64,000 nt of DNA from Geosporobacter ferrireducens. Its GTDB lineage: Bacteria; Bacillota; Clostridia; Peptostreptococcales; Thermotaleaceae. The notes under the pieces are model-generated. The model was not told the origin of the DNA and ran no database searches. It worked only from the letters and a program-made list of their open reading frames with translations. The stretch is taken from positions 1,777,416 to 1,841,415 of the forward strand of contig NZ_CP017269.1 of the NCBI RefSeq assembly GCF_001750685.1, given 5' to 3'. The first letter of the stretch is position 1; each line of letters begins with the position of its first letter. A program made the position numbers and the translations under genes. This document shows, one piece after another, positions 49,853-57,858 of this stretch.

Positions 49853-52162
49853 TTAGACAGTCACATACCCTTTTACTGCTTTCAAAACCGGACTTGTTTC
49901 TCCATAGTTATATAGGTATAAACGATGCAGAGCTCTGGTAATACCGATATAGAACAGCTTTATATCAATAGGGTTCATGGTATAAGATTCTTCCGCCGCG
50001 TTCCAAAGAATAACTCCGTCAAACTCTAGCCCTTTTGATAAATAGGAAGGAATCACTACGGTACCTCCCTGAAAATCGGTTGCTTGGTCTGTAATCAAAT
50101 GCAGATCTTCTAACTTTTCTTTTAATGTATTGTATGCTTTTCCCGTCTCTTCTAAATCCTTACATATGATTGCTATAGAATTCATTCCCTCACCATGAAG
50201 GGTTTTGATTCCTACAAATACTTTTTCTATCATTTCAGCTTCACTACTGCATTGAATCCATTTTGGCCTTTCTCCGTGTCTTAAAATAGGCTCTGCCAGT
50301 ACAGCCTTTAGATCACTGCAAAGCTTGATCACTGCATTGGCCAATTCTATGATTTCTATCGTAGAACGGTAACTGGTAGTCAGCAGATGATAATTATATT
50401 CTTTGTCAGGAAATACTCTTTCCATACTCCGTTTCCAGTCTCGAATGCCTCTGTAGGAATAGATTCCCTGTGCCAAATCCCCTACAAAGGTAAAAGAATC
50501 ATTCATAGAAAACTCCCGTAGAATGCTCATCTTAAATTCGTCAAAATCTTGGGCTTCATCCACTACAATATGTGCATATTTCTTTTTATCTTCGTGGGGA
50601 GAGAGTCGGATTTGAAGGTATGCAAGTGGACCCAGGTCCTCCGGTTGCAACATTCCCTTCTTTAATCTTTCTGCTTCCCTATGGCAGAGTACTTCGATTT
50701 CCTCCTCGCCGATTTTACTGCCAAAGGCCTTTCGCATCTCATCCGGTTCTTCGAATAGACTGCAATAGAAGGTTATGGGAGCCACACTTTTAACTTTTAC
50801 CATATAAGTGTCGACTAAATCCGTAAGTTTCTGCTGAACCGATGCAATTTTTTTGTCTCGTTCATCATAATATTCAATTATCTTTGGCCGGATTTCATCA
50901 ATATTTTGTGTCCCTCCTTTTAAATTTTCTATTTTTTCCTGGTAAAAGTTTTCTATTTGCTGGCGGATTTCCGGCAGTTCCCGCTTAAATTTCCGTTTCA
51001 GATAGTCTTGCAGTTTCTTGATCCGTTCATCTATAGACAGATGGACATTACTGGTATTAAAAACTTCCTGAAGAGTTCCATACCCCATCAGGGGAATTCC
51101 TTCAAAGGAGAGATCTTCCTTTGGCAGCAGGTTTTCTTGCAGCTTCAACAGCCTGTGGTCTATAACCCGCTTAAAGAGTAAGGACCCTTTGATCTTAGAT
51201 GCTAGCTTAATTTTTTCCTGAACCTCCGCAGCTTTACCCGTGAGCTGATTGATCGGATCGCTCCATCGTTCTAAATCAATGGTTAGCCCTGTTAACTTCA
51301 TCGCCCAGTCTTCAAAGGTAGTCTGCATTACATTCTCCACACCCAGATCCGGAAGAATATCTGAAATATAGTTCAAAAAGAGCTTATTGGGTGCCATGAC
51401 CATATATCGGGCTTCTTCCATATTTCTTCGGTTATTATAGATGAGGTAGGCCATTCTATGCAGGGCAATTGTGGTTTTTCCGCTTCCGGCTACTCCCTGT
51501 ACTACCAGTGGCTTTATCATCTCGCTTCGTATAATTCTATTCTGCTGATCTTGTATCGTGGCTACAATCTCCTTTAATCTTCCCTGGGTTGTTTTGTTTA
51601 AGGCTTCTGTCAGAAAATCGCCTTTTCCCTTTAAACTCTCTTCAATGATCTCTTCTGACACCTTTTCATCGAAAATTTGTTCTAATTGTCCTTCATGAAT
51701 TTCATATCGCCGTTTCACGTGCATGATGCCCCGCACCTCTCCATAGGGTGCACGGTAGCTCACATTTTTGCTGAGGCCGCTATAGTACACGTCGGCTATA
51801 GGCGCCCGCCAATCTACTACAACAGGTATATCTTGCTCCTTATCCATTAGCCCAAATTTGCCGATATAGATTTCCTCAATCTCATCTCGATTTCGTTCCT
51901 GAAAGTCGATTCTTCCAAAGTAGGGGCCCCCTTCTATCTTCTTTAAGTTCTCCACATTTTTTGCTGCGATTTGATGAAGCTGCTGTTTTGCTATGAGTCT
52001 TTCATCCATCAATGTGGTCACTGTTTTTCGGATTTCTGCAATTTCACCTTTTAGAATTTCTTCGTAATCTTGAAGAAATGCTTCCTCCTCCTCAATCCAT
52101 TGAATCGTTTCACGTAAATGGATATCTTCCTCTTCAAATTTGGGATGCACCTTCGCTTCCAT
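49853..52162 (-). CDS. helD: HelD-like superfamily 1 helicase / RNA polymerase recycling factor
   Basis: A 769-residue UvrD-like protein. The N-terminal antiparallel coiled coil (about 1-60), Walker A GVAGSGKTTIALHRMAYL near residue 225, motif II HIVVDEAQDFDEF near 540, QGIYSYRGIRDW, and C-terminal SKGLEFDGVILWNA and YIGITRALHRLYLY match HelD. In Gram-positive bacteria HelD removes stalled RNA polymerase from DNA. The start ATG follows GGGAGGTAAG. The length and inserted coiled coil between the 1A subdomains distinguish it from PcrA. Its 3' end abuts the gerAB-like remnant. Confidence 0.88.
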   Translation of the reverse strand: MEAKVHPKFEEEDIHLRETIQWIEEEEAFLQDYEEILKGEIAEIRKTVTTLMDERLIAKQQLHQIAAKNVENLKKIEGGPYFGRIDFQERNRDEIEEIYIGKFGLMDKEQDIPVVVDWRAPIADVYYSGLSKNVSYRAPYGEVRGIMHVKRRYEIHEGQLEQIFDEKVSEEIIEESLKGKGDFLTEALNKTTQGRLKEIVATIQDQQNRIIRSEMIKPLVVQGVAGSGKTTIALHRMAYLIYNNRRNMEEARYMVMAPNKLFLNYISDILPDLGVENVMQTTFEDWAMKLTGLTIDLERWSDPINQLTGKAAEVQEKIKLASKIKGSLLFKRVIDHRLLKLQENLLPKEDLSFEGIPLMGYGTLQEVFNTSNVHLSIDERIKKLQDYLKRKFKRELPEIRQQIENFYQEKIENLKGGTQNIDEIRPKIIEYYDERDKKIASVQQKLTDLVDTYMVKVKSVAPITFYCSLFEEPDEMRKAFGSKIGEEEIEVLCHREAERLKKGMLQPEDLGPLAYLQIRLSPHEDKKKYAHIVVDEAQDFDEFKMSILREFSMNDSFTFVGDLAQGIYSYRGIRDWKRSMERVFPDKEYNYHLLTTSYRSTIEIIELANAVIKLCSDLKAVLAEPILRHGERPKWIQCSSEAEMIEKVFVGIKTLHGEGMNSIAIICKDLEETGKAYNTLKEKLEDLHLITDQATDFQGGTVVIPSYLSKGLEFDGVILWNAAEESYTMNPIDIKLFYIGITRALHRLYLYNYGETSPVLKAVKGYVTV

Positions 52163-52307
52163 ACAAACTTACCTCCCTACCGATCAAATGTAAGACTATT
52201 GTACCCAACAGATATTGATTTTGCAAAAATCTCCTGCAAGCATCCTGTACCTTTTTATAATCCCCAGTATCCACCTCTACCTTTTTCTCCGTTTATTGAA
52301 TTTTTTC

Positions 52308-52336
52308 TTGCCTAATTCCCATTTTTTTGATATACT
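52308..52336 (+). promoter_or_regulatory. Plus-strand promoter in the helD-TM1266 gap
   Basis: TTGCCT (52308-52313), 17 bases, TATACT (52331-52336). The next plus-strand signal is the hairpin at 52373-52402. Confidence 0.5.
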
Positions 52337-52342
52337 ATGACT

Positions 52343-52405
52343 GTTAAGTGTAAGTTTTTTTCAGCACATTTTAAAGGACAGTTCCCTTGTGAACTGTCCT
52401 TTTCT
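52343..52405 (+). ncRNA. Candidate small RNA, about 60 nt
   Basis: It runs from the expected start of the promoter at 52308-52336 through a hairpin (AAAGGACAGTTC, 6-base loop, GAACTGTCCTTT; 52373-52402) ending in TTTTC. There is no reading frame. The hairpin also lies just past the minus-strand TM1266-type gene and may be only its terminator, although the stronger T-run is on plus. Confidence 0.35.
52373..52402. terminator. Terminator after TM1266-type gene, T-run on plus
   Basis: Perfect 12-bp stem and 6-base loop, 7 bases past the TM1266-type stop. Confidence 0.75.
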
Positions 52406-52408
52406 ATT

Positions 52409-52651
52409 CTATGCCTGCATATGATTTACTTTAATACCGTCTAATGCTTCTAGGCTGTCTGCCATTCCCCTGATTCTTCCCATATCTCCCCGAAGATTCA
52501 AGGTTATCAGCCCATGGTCCACTTCCCCGGGATCGTGTATGCCAAATCTTCCAATAATGATATCGCCGTTTTTTGTCAGAATTTCCTGCATCTTCGGAGC
52601 TGAATCCGTTCTATGATCTACTCGTATACTCATAACACTCAAATTGTCCAT
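52409..52651 (-). CDS. TM1266-type ACT-like protein (putative iron-only hydrogenase system regulator)
   Basis: An 80-residue protein with an ACT-like fold pattern: SIRVDHRTDSAPKMQEIL, then GDIIIGRFGIHDPGE and GLITLNLRG. It matches the small TM1266 family annotated as an iron-only hydrogenase system regulator; direct evidence for that role is limited. The start is ATG 52651 with GGAGG 7 bases upstream; the frame runs to 52699. No hydrogenase gene is in the window. Confidence 0.75.
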   Translation of the reverse strand: MDNLSVMSIRVDHRTDSAPKMQEILTKNGDIIIGRFGIHDPGEVDHGLITLNLRGDMGRIRGMADSLEALDGIKVNHMQA

Positions 52652-52800
52652 CCAAATTCCTCCTTTTAAAATCTCTCCTGCTATTTTGAACAAAACCATC
52701 TAAAACTATGCATGGAATAAAAGAAAGATCCTTGGTCGTATATCTATACTTCTTTCTATACATAAAGTATACTATACTAATATTATAATGAATTGTATAT

Positions 52801-52837
52801 GTTCAAGTTCATGTTCATACATAACATGAACTTGAAC
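52801..52837. promoter_or_regulatory. 15-bp perfect palindrome between divergent genes
   Basis: GTTCAAGTTCATGTT and its exact complement flank a 7-base centre. The half-site is itself built of GTTCA steps. It lies 44 bases before the Nudix start and 150 bases from the TM1266-type start, next to TATAAT boxes on both strands. Operator or leader hairpin. Confidence 0.5.
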
Positions 52838-52880
52838 TTTATAGATTCCATCATTTAATGGATTAGACGGAGGTGATTTC

Positions 52881-53522
52881 ATGAAAACTTCTTATTTAAA
52901 AGCAATTACACAGCATCGTCAAGCAAAACCAGAAGGTGACTATAAAGGCTTTTCCATTTTGGTTCCCCTTCTTCAGGTTCAGAATGAACTTCATCTTTTA
53001 TTTGAAGTACGCTCTGAAAACTTAAAGACCCAACCTGGAGAGATTTGCTTTCCCGGCGGAAGAATAGAGATGAACGAATCTCCGGAGCAATGTGCACTGC
53101 GTGAAACTGCTGAGGAATTGGGGTTGGCTGAGGCGGCCATTGAGTTGTTTGGACCTTTAGATTATATTGTGACACCCTATAATTTGATTCTATATCCCTA
53201 TTTGGGTACACTGCCAACAATAAACCCGCAAGACTTTCCCATTAATCCTGATGAAGTTGCAGCGCTTTTTACAGTTCCTTTAAGCTTTTTTATAGAAAAT
53301 CCACCCTTAGAGCATCCTATACATGTAAAAACCGAAGTAGATGAAGATTTCCCCTTTGATAAAATTCAAAATGGTCGAAACTATAACTGGAAAATGGGCA
53401 GCTATCCTGTTCTCTTTTATGAATATGGTGAACACATCATCTGGGGAATGACCGCCCGCATCGTAAAAAATCTGGTAGAGATTATTCAATCCAAAAATGG
53501 AGAAAATGGCAGGATAATTTAG
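52881..53522 (+). CDS. CoA-type Nudix hydrolase
   Basis: A 213-residue Nudix hydrolase. The Nudix box is GGRIEMNESPEQCALRETAE followed by ELGL, with REtaEElg metal-site glutamates. The preceding LFEVRSENLKTQPGEICFPG matches the extra motif of coenzyme A pyrophosphatases (NudL/PCD1). It would hydrolyse CoA or acyl-CoA to 3',5'-ADP and phosphopantetheine. ATG follows GGAGGTGAT. It is 52 bases upstream of the aldo/keto reductase and may share its transcript. Confidence 0.85.
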   Translation: MKTSYLKAITQHRQAKPEGDYKGFSILVPLLQVQNELHLLFEVRSENLKTQPGEICFPGGRIEMNESPEQCALRETAEELGLAEAAIELFGPLDYIVTPYNLILYPYLGTLPTINPQDFPINPDEVAALFTVPLSFFIENPPLEHPIHVKTEVDEDFPFDKIQNGRNYNWKMGSYPVLFYEYGEHIIWGMTARIVKNLVEIIQSKNGENGRII

Positions 53523-53574
53523 TTTTATTTCGAATACCTAAATAGAATCATAAAGCAATCAGGAGGTTAAGCAA

Positions 53575-54525
53575 ATGAAAAAAAGCTTTTTAGGAAAAAC
53601 AAACATAGAAGTAACAGAGCTCTGTTTTGGAGTACTTCCCATAGGTCCGCTGCAGAAAAATGTTCCTGTGGAGGAGGCCTCAGAAATCTTAGCCGATGCA
53701 TTAAGAAAAGGTATCAACTTTTTTGATACAGCACAAATGTATAAGACCTACGCCCCGATACGACTGGCCATGGAAAAAACAGGTATCCGTCCAGTCATTG
53801 CTTCTAAATCCGTAGCAACGACCTATGAAGATATGGAAGCTGCTATTGAAGAAGCATTAAAAGAACTAAATATATCCTATATTGATATTTTCCACCTCCA
53901 TGCAGCCAGAGCCAATACAGATGTTTTTGAAGCTCGGAAGGGTGCCTTTCAGTGTCTGCTGGATTATAAAGCAAAAGGAATCATTAAAGCAGTGGGAATA
54001 GCCACCCATAATGTAAAGGTAGCCCACCTAGTCGCTGATCGGGAAGATATTGACATTCTTTTTCCCCTCATAAACAAAACCGGTCGTGGTGTTCTAGAAG
54101 GTACAGTGCAGGATATGCTCCAAGCCATTTCTCTGAACGCAGAAAAAGGAAAAGGAATTTATCTGATGAAGGTCCTTGGTGGAGGCACGCTGATCAATGA
54201 CTTTCATGAGTGCATGGAATTCGCCAGAACGATCCAAGGCATTTCTGCCATTGCCCTGGGAATTGTCAGTCATGAAGAAGTAGAGTATAATACACGTTAT
54301 TTCAACAATGAAAAAGATTTAGAAGGAATCCTTACCATTCGCAATATTAAAAACCCGCAGGTAATGCAATTTATGTGTATTTCCTGCAGACGCTGCAAGG
54401 ATGTCTGTCACAATGATGCCATTGATTTTGACGAAGCAGGAAAAGCCTTTATCCTATTAGACAAGTGTATGCAGTGCGGTTACTGCATGACTGCCTGTCC
54501 TCAGTTCTGTATCCGTATGGTATAG
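53575..54525 (+). CDS. Aldo/keto reductase with C-terminal 2[4Fe-4S] ferredoxin domain
   Basis: A 316-residue fusion: aldo/keto reductase barrel (about 1-260, KTNIEVTELCFGVLPIG, NFFDTAQMY with the catalytic Tyr, HLHAARAN) and a C-terminal two-cluster ferredoxin domain with CISCRRCKDVC and CMQCGYCMTAC. Such proteins are frequent in anaerobes and probably couple ferredoxin to reduction of a carbonyl substrate, which is unknown. The ribosome site is AGGAGG. It ends just before a terminator-like hairpin. Confidence 0.9.
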   Translation: MKKSFLGKTNIEVTELCFGVLPIGPLQKNVPVEEASEILADALRKGINFFDTAQMYKTYAPIRLAMEKTGIRPVIASKSVATTYEDMEAAIEEALKELNISYIDIFHLHAARANTDVFEARKGAFQCLLDYKAKGIIKAVGIATHNVKVAHLVADREDIDILFPLINKTGRGVLEGTVQDMLQAISLNAEKGKGIYLMKVLGGGTLINDFHECMEFARTIQGISAIALGIVSHEEVEYNTRYFNNEKDLEGILTIRNIKNPQVMQFMCISCRRCKDVCHNDAIDFDEAGKAFILLDKCMQCGYCMTACPQFCIRMV

Positions 54526-54529
54526 AAAA

Positions 54530-54554
54530 GGCTGCTGTGTTAAACACAGCAGCC
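54530..54554 (+). terminator. GC-rich hairpin after aldo/keto reductase
   Basis: GGCTGCTGTGT and ACACAGCAGCC with a 3-base loop, 4 bases past the stop. A T-run is lacking, so termination is less certain. Confidence 0.55.
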
Positions 54555-54582
54555 CAAGCTGTTGATAAAGTTGTGCTTTCAT

Positions 54583-54697
54583 AGAAACCCCTCATAAGCT
54601 TTCGATTCGCGACTTGACGAAGGTCACTTTTTTCAATTATTCCATCCGGTAAAAGCGGCCTTGTCACGGAGCAGGGAGGCTCTTGTGAGGGGTTTCT
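54583..54697. repeat. Inverted-repeat element, 115 bp
   Basis: AGAAACCCCTCATAAG (54583-54598) and CTTGTGAGGGGTTTCT (54682-54697) pair over 16 bp with one G-T pair and enclose 83 bases without a reading frame. It lies between two convergent genes. It may be a short non-autonomous mobile element or a folded RNA. Confidence 0.5.
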
Positions 54698-54714
54698 CAA
54701 CAAACTCAGCCTTC

Positions 54715-57114
54715 TTACTTGCTTATAATTTCTTTTGCAATCTTTACGGCCTCTACTGCATCCTCTGCATATTCGGCTCCAATAGACGCTGCATAAGCCT
54801 TCGTCACCACAGCCCCACCTACCATTACCGGGATATTGAGCCCTTTACTTCGTAATTCTTCCACGACTACTTTCATCTCCTGCATGGTGGTGGTCATCAA
54901 TGCACTCAGTCCAATAATATCAGGTTTTTCTGCTATCGCCTTTTGGATAATAATTTCTGCAGGCACATCCTTGCCTAGATCCACTACCCGGAAGCCATGA
55001 TTCTGGAGCATAATCGATACGATGTTTTTTCCTATATCATGTATATCTCCCTTTACAGTGGCGATCAGATAGGTACCGGTTTTTTCATAGCTCTCCTGTT
55101 CAAGGTCATCTTTTAAGCAGCTGAATGCTTTCTGTGCTGCCTCTGCCGCCATCAACAGCTGCGGTAAAAAGTAAGTCTGCTTTTCGTACCCTTCTCCTAC
55201 TTCCTCCAGTGCCTTTACTACTTGGCCCTGAATGATATCCATGGCAGATAGGCCTTGCTGCTTCATCATTTCAATCAAATCGGAAACTCTTTCCCGCTCT
55301 CCCCGTTTGATTGTTTCCAATAAGTTTTCTTTCTCTGCGCTTTGGATATGCATAATGCCATCCTTCGCTTCCTTCTTAGCCGCCCATTGAATGTACTCCT
55401 GTGCATTCTGATCTCTTCCTGTCAGCACATCCGCACTGTGGAGAACCGCCCAGATTTTTTCTTCGTAGGGATTAATAATCGGTATATCCAAGCCTGCCTC
55501 TAAAGCCATGGCCAAATAGGTTGCGGTCAAATCTCTTCGATTAGGCAGTCCATGGGAGATATTGCTGACCCCCAATATGGTTCTTACGCCCAGCTCTGTC
55601 TTAACCTTGCGAAGTGCTTTCAATGTATCCGGTACCCATTTTTGCTGGGCTCCTGCAGTAAGGGTAAGGGTATCGATAAAAATATCCTCCCGTGGAATTC
55701 CTGCCGCTAAAGCTCTGGTTACAATTTTCTCAGCAATTTGAAATCTCTTCTCTGCAGTGTCAGGAATGCCCTGCTGATCCAATGTTAATCCCAGCAAGGC
55801 AGCACCGTACCTCTTTGCCAGTGCAATGACCTTATCCAGAGAGGCATCTTCTCCGCTGGTAGAGTTTAATAGCGGTTTTCCCCTATAAATCTTTAAAGCA
55901 GCTTCCATCACTTCAAAGTTAACGGTATCGATAGACAGCGGTGCATCTACGGCCCGTTGTACAGCCATTATGGCATTTAACATCGCCATTTCTTCACTGA
56001 TCATCCCATCACGGATTCCCATATTTACATCAATGATTTGAGCTCCGGCCTTTACCTGACTTTTAGCTTCCTTTGCTATAACATGAAAATTATCATTTTG
56101 AACGGCTTCCATTAAGTGTTTTTTCCCTGTTAGGTTGATGCATTCTCCTATAAGATTGTACGGCAATGTTTCATGGATCAATACGGTTTTAGTACCACTG
56201 GACAATTTTGAAAAAGCAATAGGCTCTCTGGAAGTTGGCGTCTCTCCTGCAAGGCTTTTTGCTATAGCCTGCATGTGAAGCGGTGTAGTCCCACAGCAGC
56301 CCCCAATGATATTTACTCCCGCTGCAACCAATGCTTTACTGTAGGCTGACATCGCCTCAGGAGACAAGTCAAATAAGGTTTCTCCATTGACGAGCTTAGG
56401 CAGCCCTGCATTGGGCTGGACGATTAGAGGCTTACTCGTCACCTTATTCATTCTATCCAAAATGTCGATCATAAGATCCGGTCCAAAGCTGCAGTTGGCG
56501 CCTAATACTGCTACGTCCAGTGCTTCAAGGATTGTAGCGGCAGTCTCCGGATCTGTTCCTGTCAAGGTTCTCATATCTTTTTGAAATGTCATTGTACAAA
56601 TCACCGGTACATCGCCTGCATCCTTTGCTGCAATCACGGCAATTTTTGCTTCTTGAATATCTGACATAGTTTCAATATTGATTAGATCCACACCACCCTG
56701 AATTAATGCCAGTGCCTGTTCATAAAAAGCATGATAAGCCTCCTCATAAGATAAGGGTCCCAGAGGCGCCATCAGTTTTCCGATAGGTCCGATATCTCCA
56801 GCCACCAAGCAGTCTTCACCCGCTGCCATTCTAGCAATCGCTGCACCTTTTTGATTGATTGGAGCTACTTGGTCTGCAAGACCATACAAGGACAGTTTGA
56901 TCCGATTGGCTCCAAAAGTATTGGTCTGAATGATTTTGCATCCAGCCTCTACATACTGTCTGTGGATTTGATAAATCGCCTCTTCCCTGTTTAAGTTAAA
57001 AGCCTCTGGGCATTCTCCGGTCTTTAGTCCGCTTTGCTGCAGCATGGTTCCCATGGCACCATCAAAAACCAGTATTTCTTTTTCCAGTCTTTTATAAAAC
57101 TCTTGTTTTTTCAC
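54715..57114 (-). CDS. Cobalamin-dependent methionine synthase, three-module form
   Basis: About 799 residues with three modules: homocysteine-binding (about 1-300, zinc ligands in GANCSFGPD and GGCCGTTP), pterin/methyltetrahydrofolate-binding (about 310-570, GECINLTGKKHL, VNMGIRDG) and cobalamin-binding (about 590-799, with DIHDIGKNIV carrying the B12-ligating His). The reactivation domain of E. coli MetH is absent, as is usual in Clostridia. The start is placed at GTG 57114 with AGGTG 5 bases upstream; ATG 57141 has no ribosome site. It follows a HAD gene and may be co-transcribed. Confidence 0.9.
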   Translation of the reverse strand: MKKQEFYKRLEKEILVFDGAMGTMLQQSGLKTGECPEAFNLNREEAIYQIHRQYVEAGCKIIQTNTFGANRIKLSLYGLADQVAPINQKGAAIARMAAGEDCLVAGDIGPIGKLMAPLGPLSYEEAYHAFYEQALALIQGGVDLINIETMSDIQEAKIAVIAAKDAGDVPVICTMTFQKDMRTLTGTDPETAATILEALDVAVLGANCSFGPDLMIDILDRMNKVTSKPLIVQPNAGLPKLVNGETLFDLSPEAMSAYSKALVAAGVNIIGGCCGTTPLHMQAIAKSLAGETPTSREPIAFSKLSSGTKTVLIHETLPYNLIGECINLTGKKHLMEAVQNDNFHVIAKEAKSQVKAGAQIIDVNMGIRDGMISEEMAMLNAIMAVQRAVDAPLSIDTVNFEVMEAALKIYRGKPLLNSTSGEDASLDKVIALAKRYGAALLGLTLDQQGIPDTAEKRFQIAEKIVTRALAAGIPREDIFIDTLTLTAGAQQKWVPDTLKALRKVKTELGVRTILGVSNISHGLPNRRDLTATYLAMALEAGLDIPIINPYEEKIWAVLHSADVLTGRDQNAQEYIQWAAKKEAKDGIMHIQSAEKENLLETIKRGERERVSDLIEMMKQQGLSAMDIIQGQVVKALEEVGEGYEKQTYFLPQLLMAAEAAQKAFSCLKDDLEQESYEKTGTYLIATVKGDIHDIGKNIVSIMLQNHGFRVVDLGKDVPAEIIIQKAIAEKPDIIGLSALMTTTMQEMKVVVEELRSKGLNIPVMVGGAVVTKAYAASIGAEYAEDAVEAVKIAKEIISK

Positions 57115-57149
57115 GATATCACCTGCTCTCGAAGTATTCATTTCTATTT

Positions 57150-57767
57150 CTAACCGACTTCAGCGGAAGTCAATCCTTGCTCCTCTTGAATGATCTCAAG
57201 AAACTCCTTTAAAGAATTTACCCTCATTATCCCTTGCATTTCTTGATTGTAGGGCTGATTTTGCAAGTAAATATTAATCCCGCCTTCAAGCAATTCTTTA
57301 ACAAAAACGGGGGAATCATCAATGGCATAATTGATATCCAGACCCTTGCAAACCTTAACTTTATCTCTTCTCGGGATTACGCTGATTCCACGGCACACAT
57401 GGGTTTCTAACCAGTTTTGACATTGAAGAATTACGGGTTTACCCGGAGTTTGCGGCCTTGCGGTAATTGCAAAAAATTCATAGTGGGGATCCTCCACCAT
57501 TTCACGAAGGGTCTGTAATTCTTCCTCTTTTACAATGGGTTCTAATTTTTCCCAAAGATCCTCTGTCTGCAGTATTCGTTCCCACACCTCCCGCGTCATT
57601 TCTTTCGTCAAGCCTATACCTGCTTCAGCGTAATTCCAGTGATTAACACTGGGTATAAGTGGTGTTTGAAACATTTCATGGGCTGCCTCCAAAAAGAACT
57701 TTGTAAAATTTGACAGCACCCCATCGATATCCAGCATAATTCTGATGGGCTTTTTTTCTTTAAACAT
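57150..57767 (-). CDS. HAD-superfamily nucleotidase-like hydrolase
   Basis: A 205-residue HAD hydrolase similar to 5'(3')-deoxyribonucleotidases (NT5C type). The nucleophile motif is MLDIDGVLSNF, motif II is AITARPQTPG and the acidic motif is YAIDDSPVFV. It probably removes phosphate from a nucleotide. The ribosome site AGGAGG precedes ATG 57767. It may be a short operon with methionine synthase, though the metabolic link is unclear. Confidence 0.8.
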   Translation of the reverse strand: MFKEKKPIRIMLDIDGVLSNFTKFFLEAAHEMFQTPLIPSVNHWNYAEAGIGLTKEMTREVWERILQTEDLWEKLEPIVKEEELQTLREMVEDPHYEFFAITARPQTPGKPVILQCQNWLETHVCRGISVIPRRDKVKVCKGLDINYAIDDSPVFVKELLEGGINIYLQNQPYNQEMQGIMRVNSLKEFLEIIQEEQGLTSAEVG

Positions 57768-57858
57768 TGGTATCCTCCTATTTTCGATCTACAACTCCAG
57801 CGAATCTTCATCTTTATTTTCTAATTGATTATCTGGCTGGCACAACAGACTCGTAAAT

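Noticed and set aside
54583..54697. SAM, THF or cobalamin riboswitch near methionine synthase
   Set aside because: It lies after the gene's 3' end, not upstream, and lacks the conserved core sequences of these classes.
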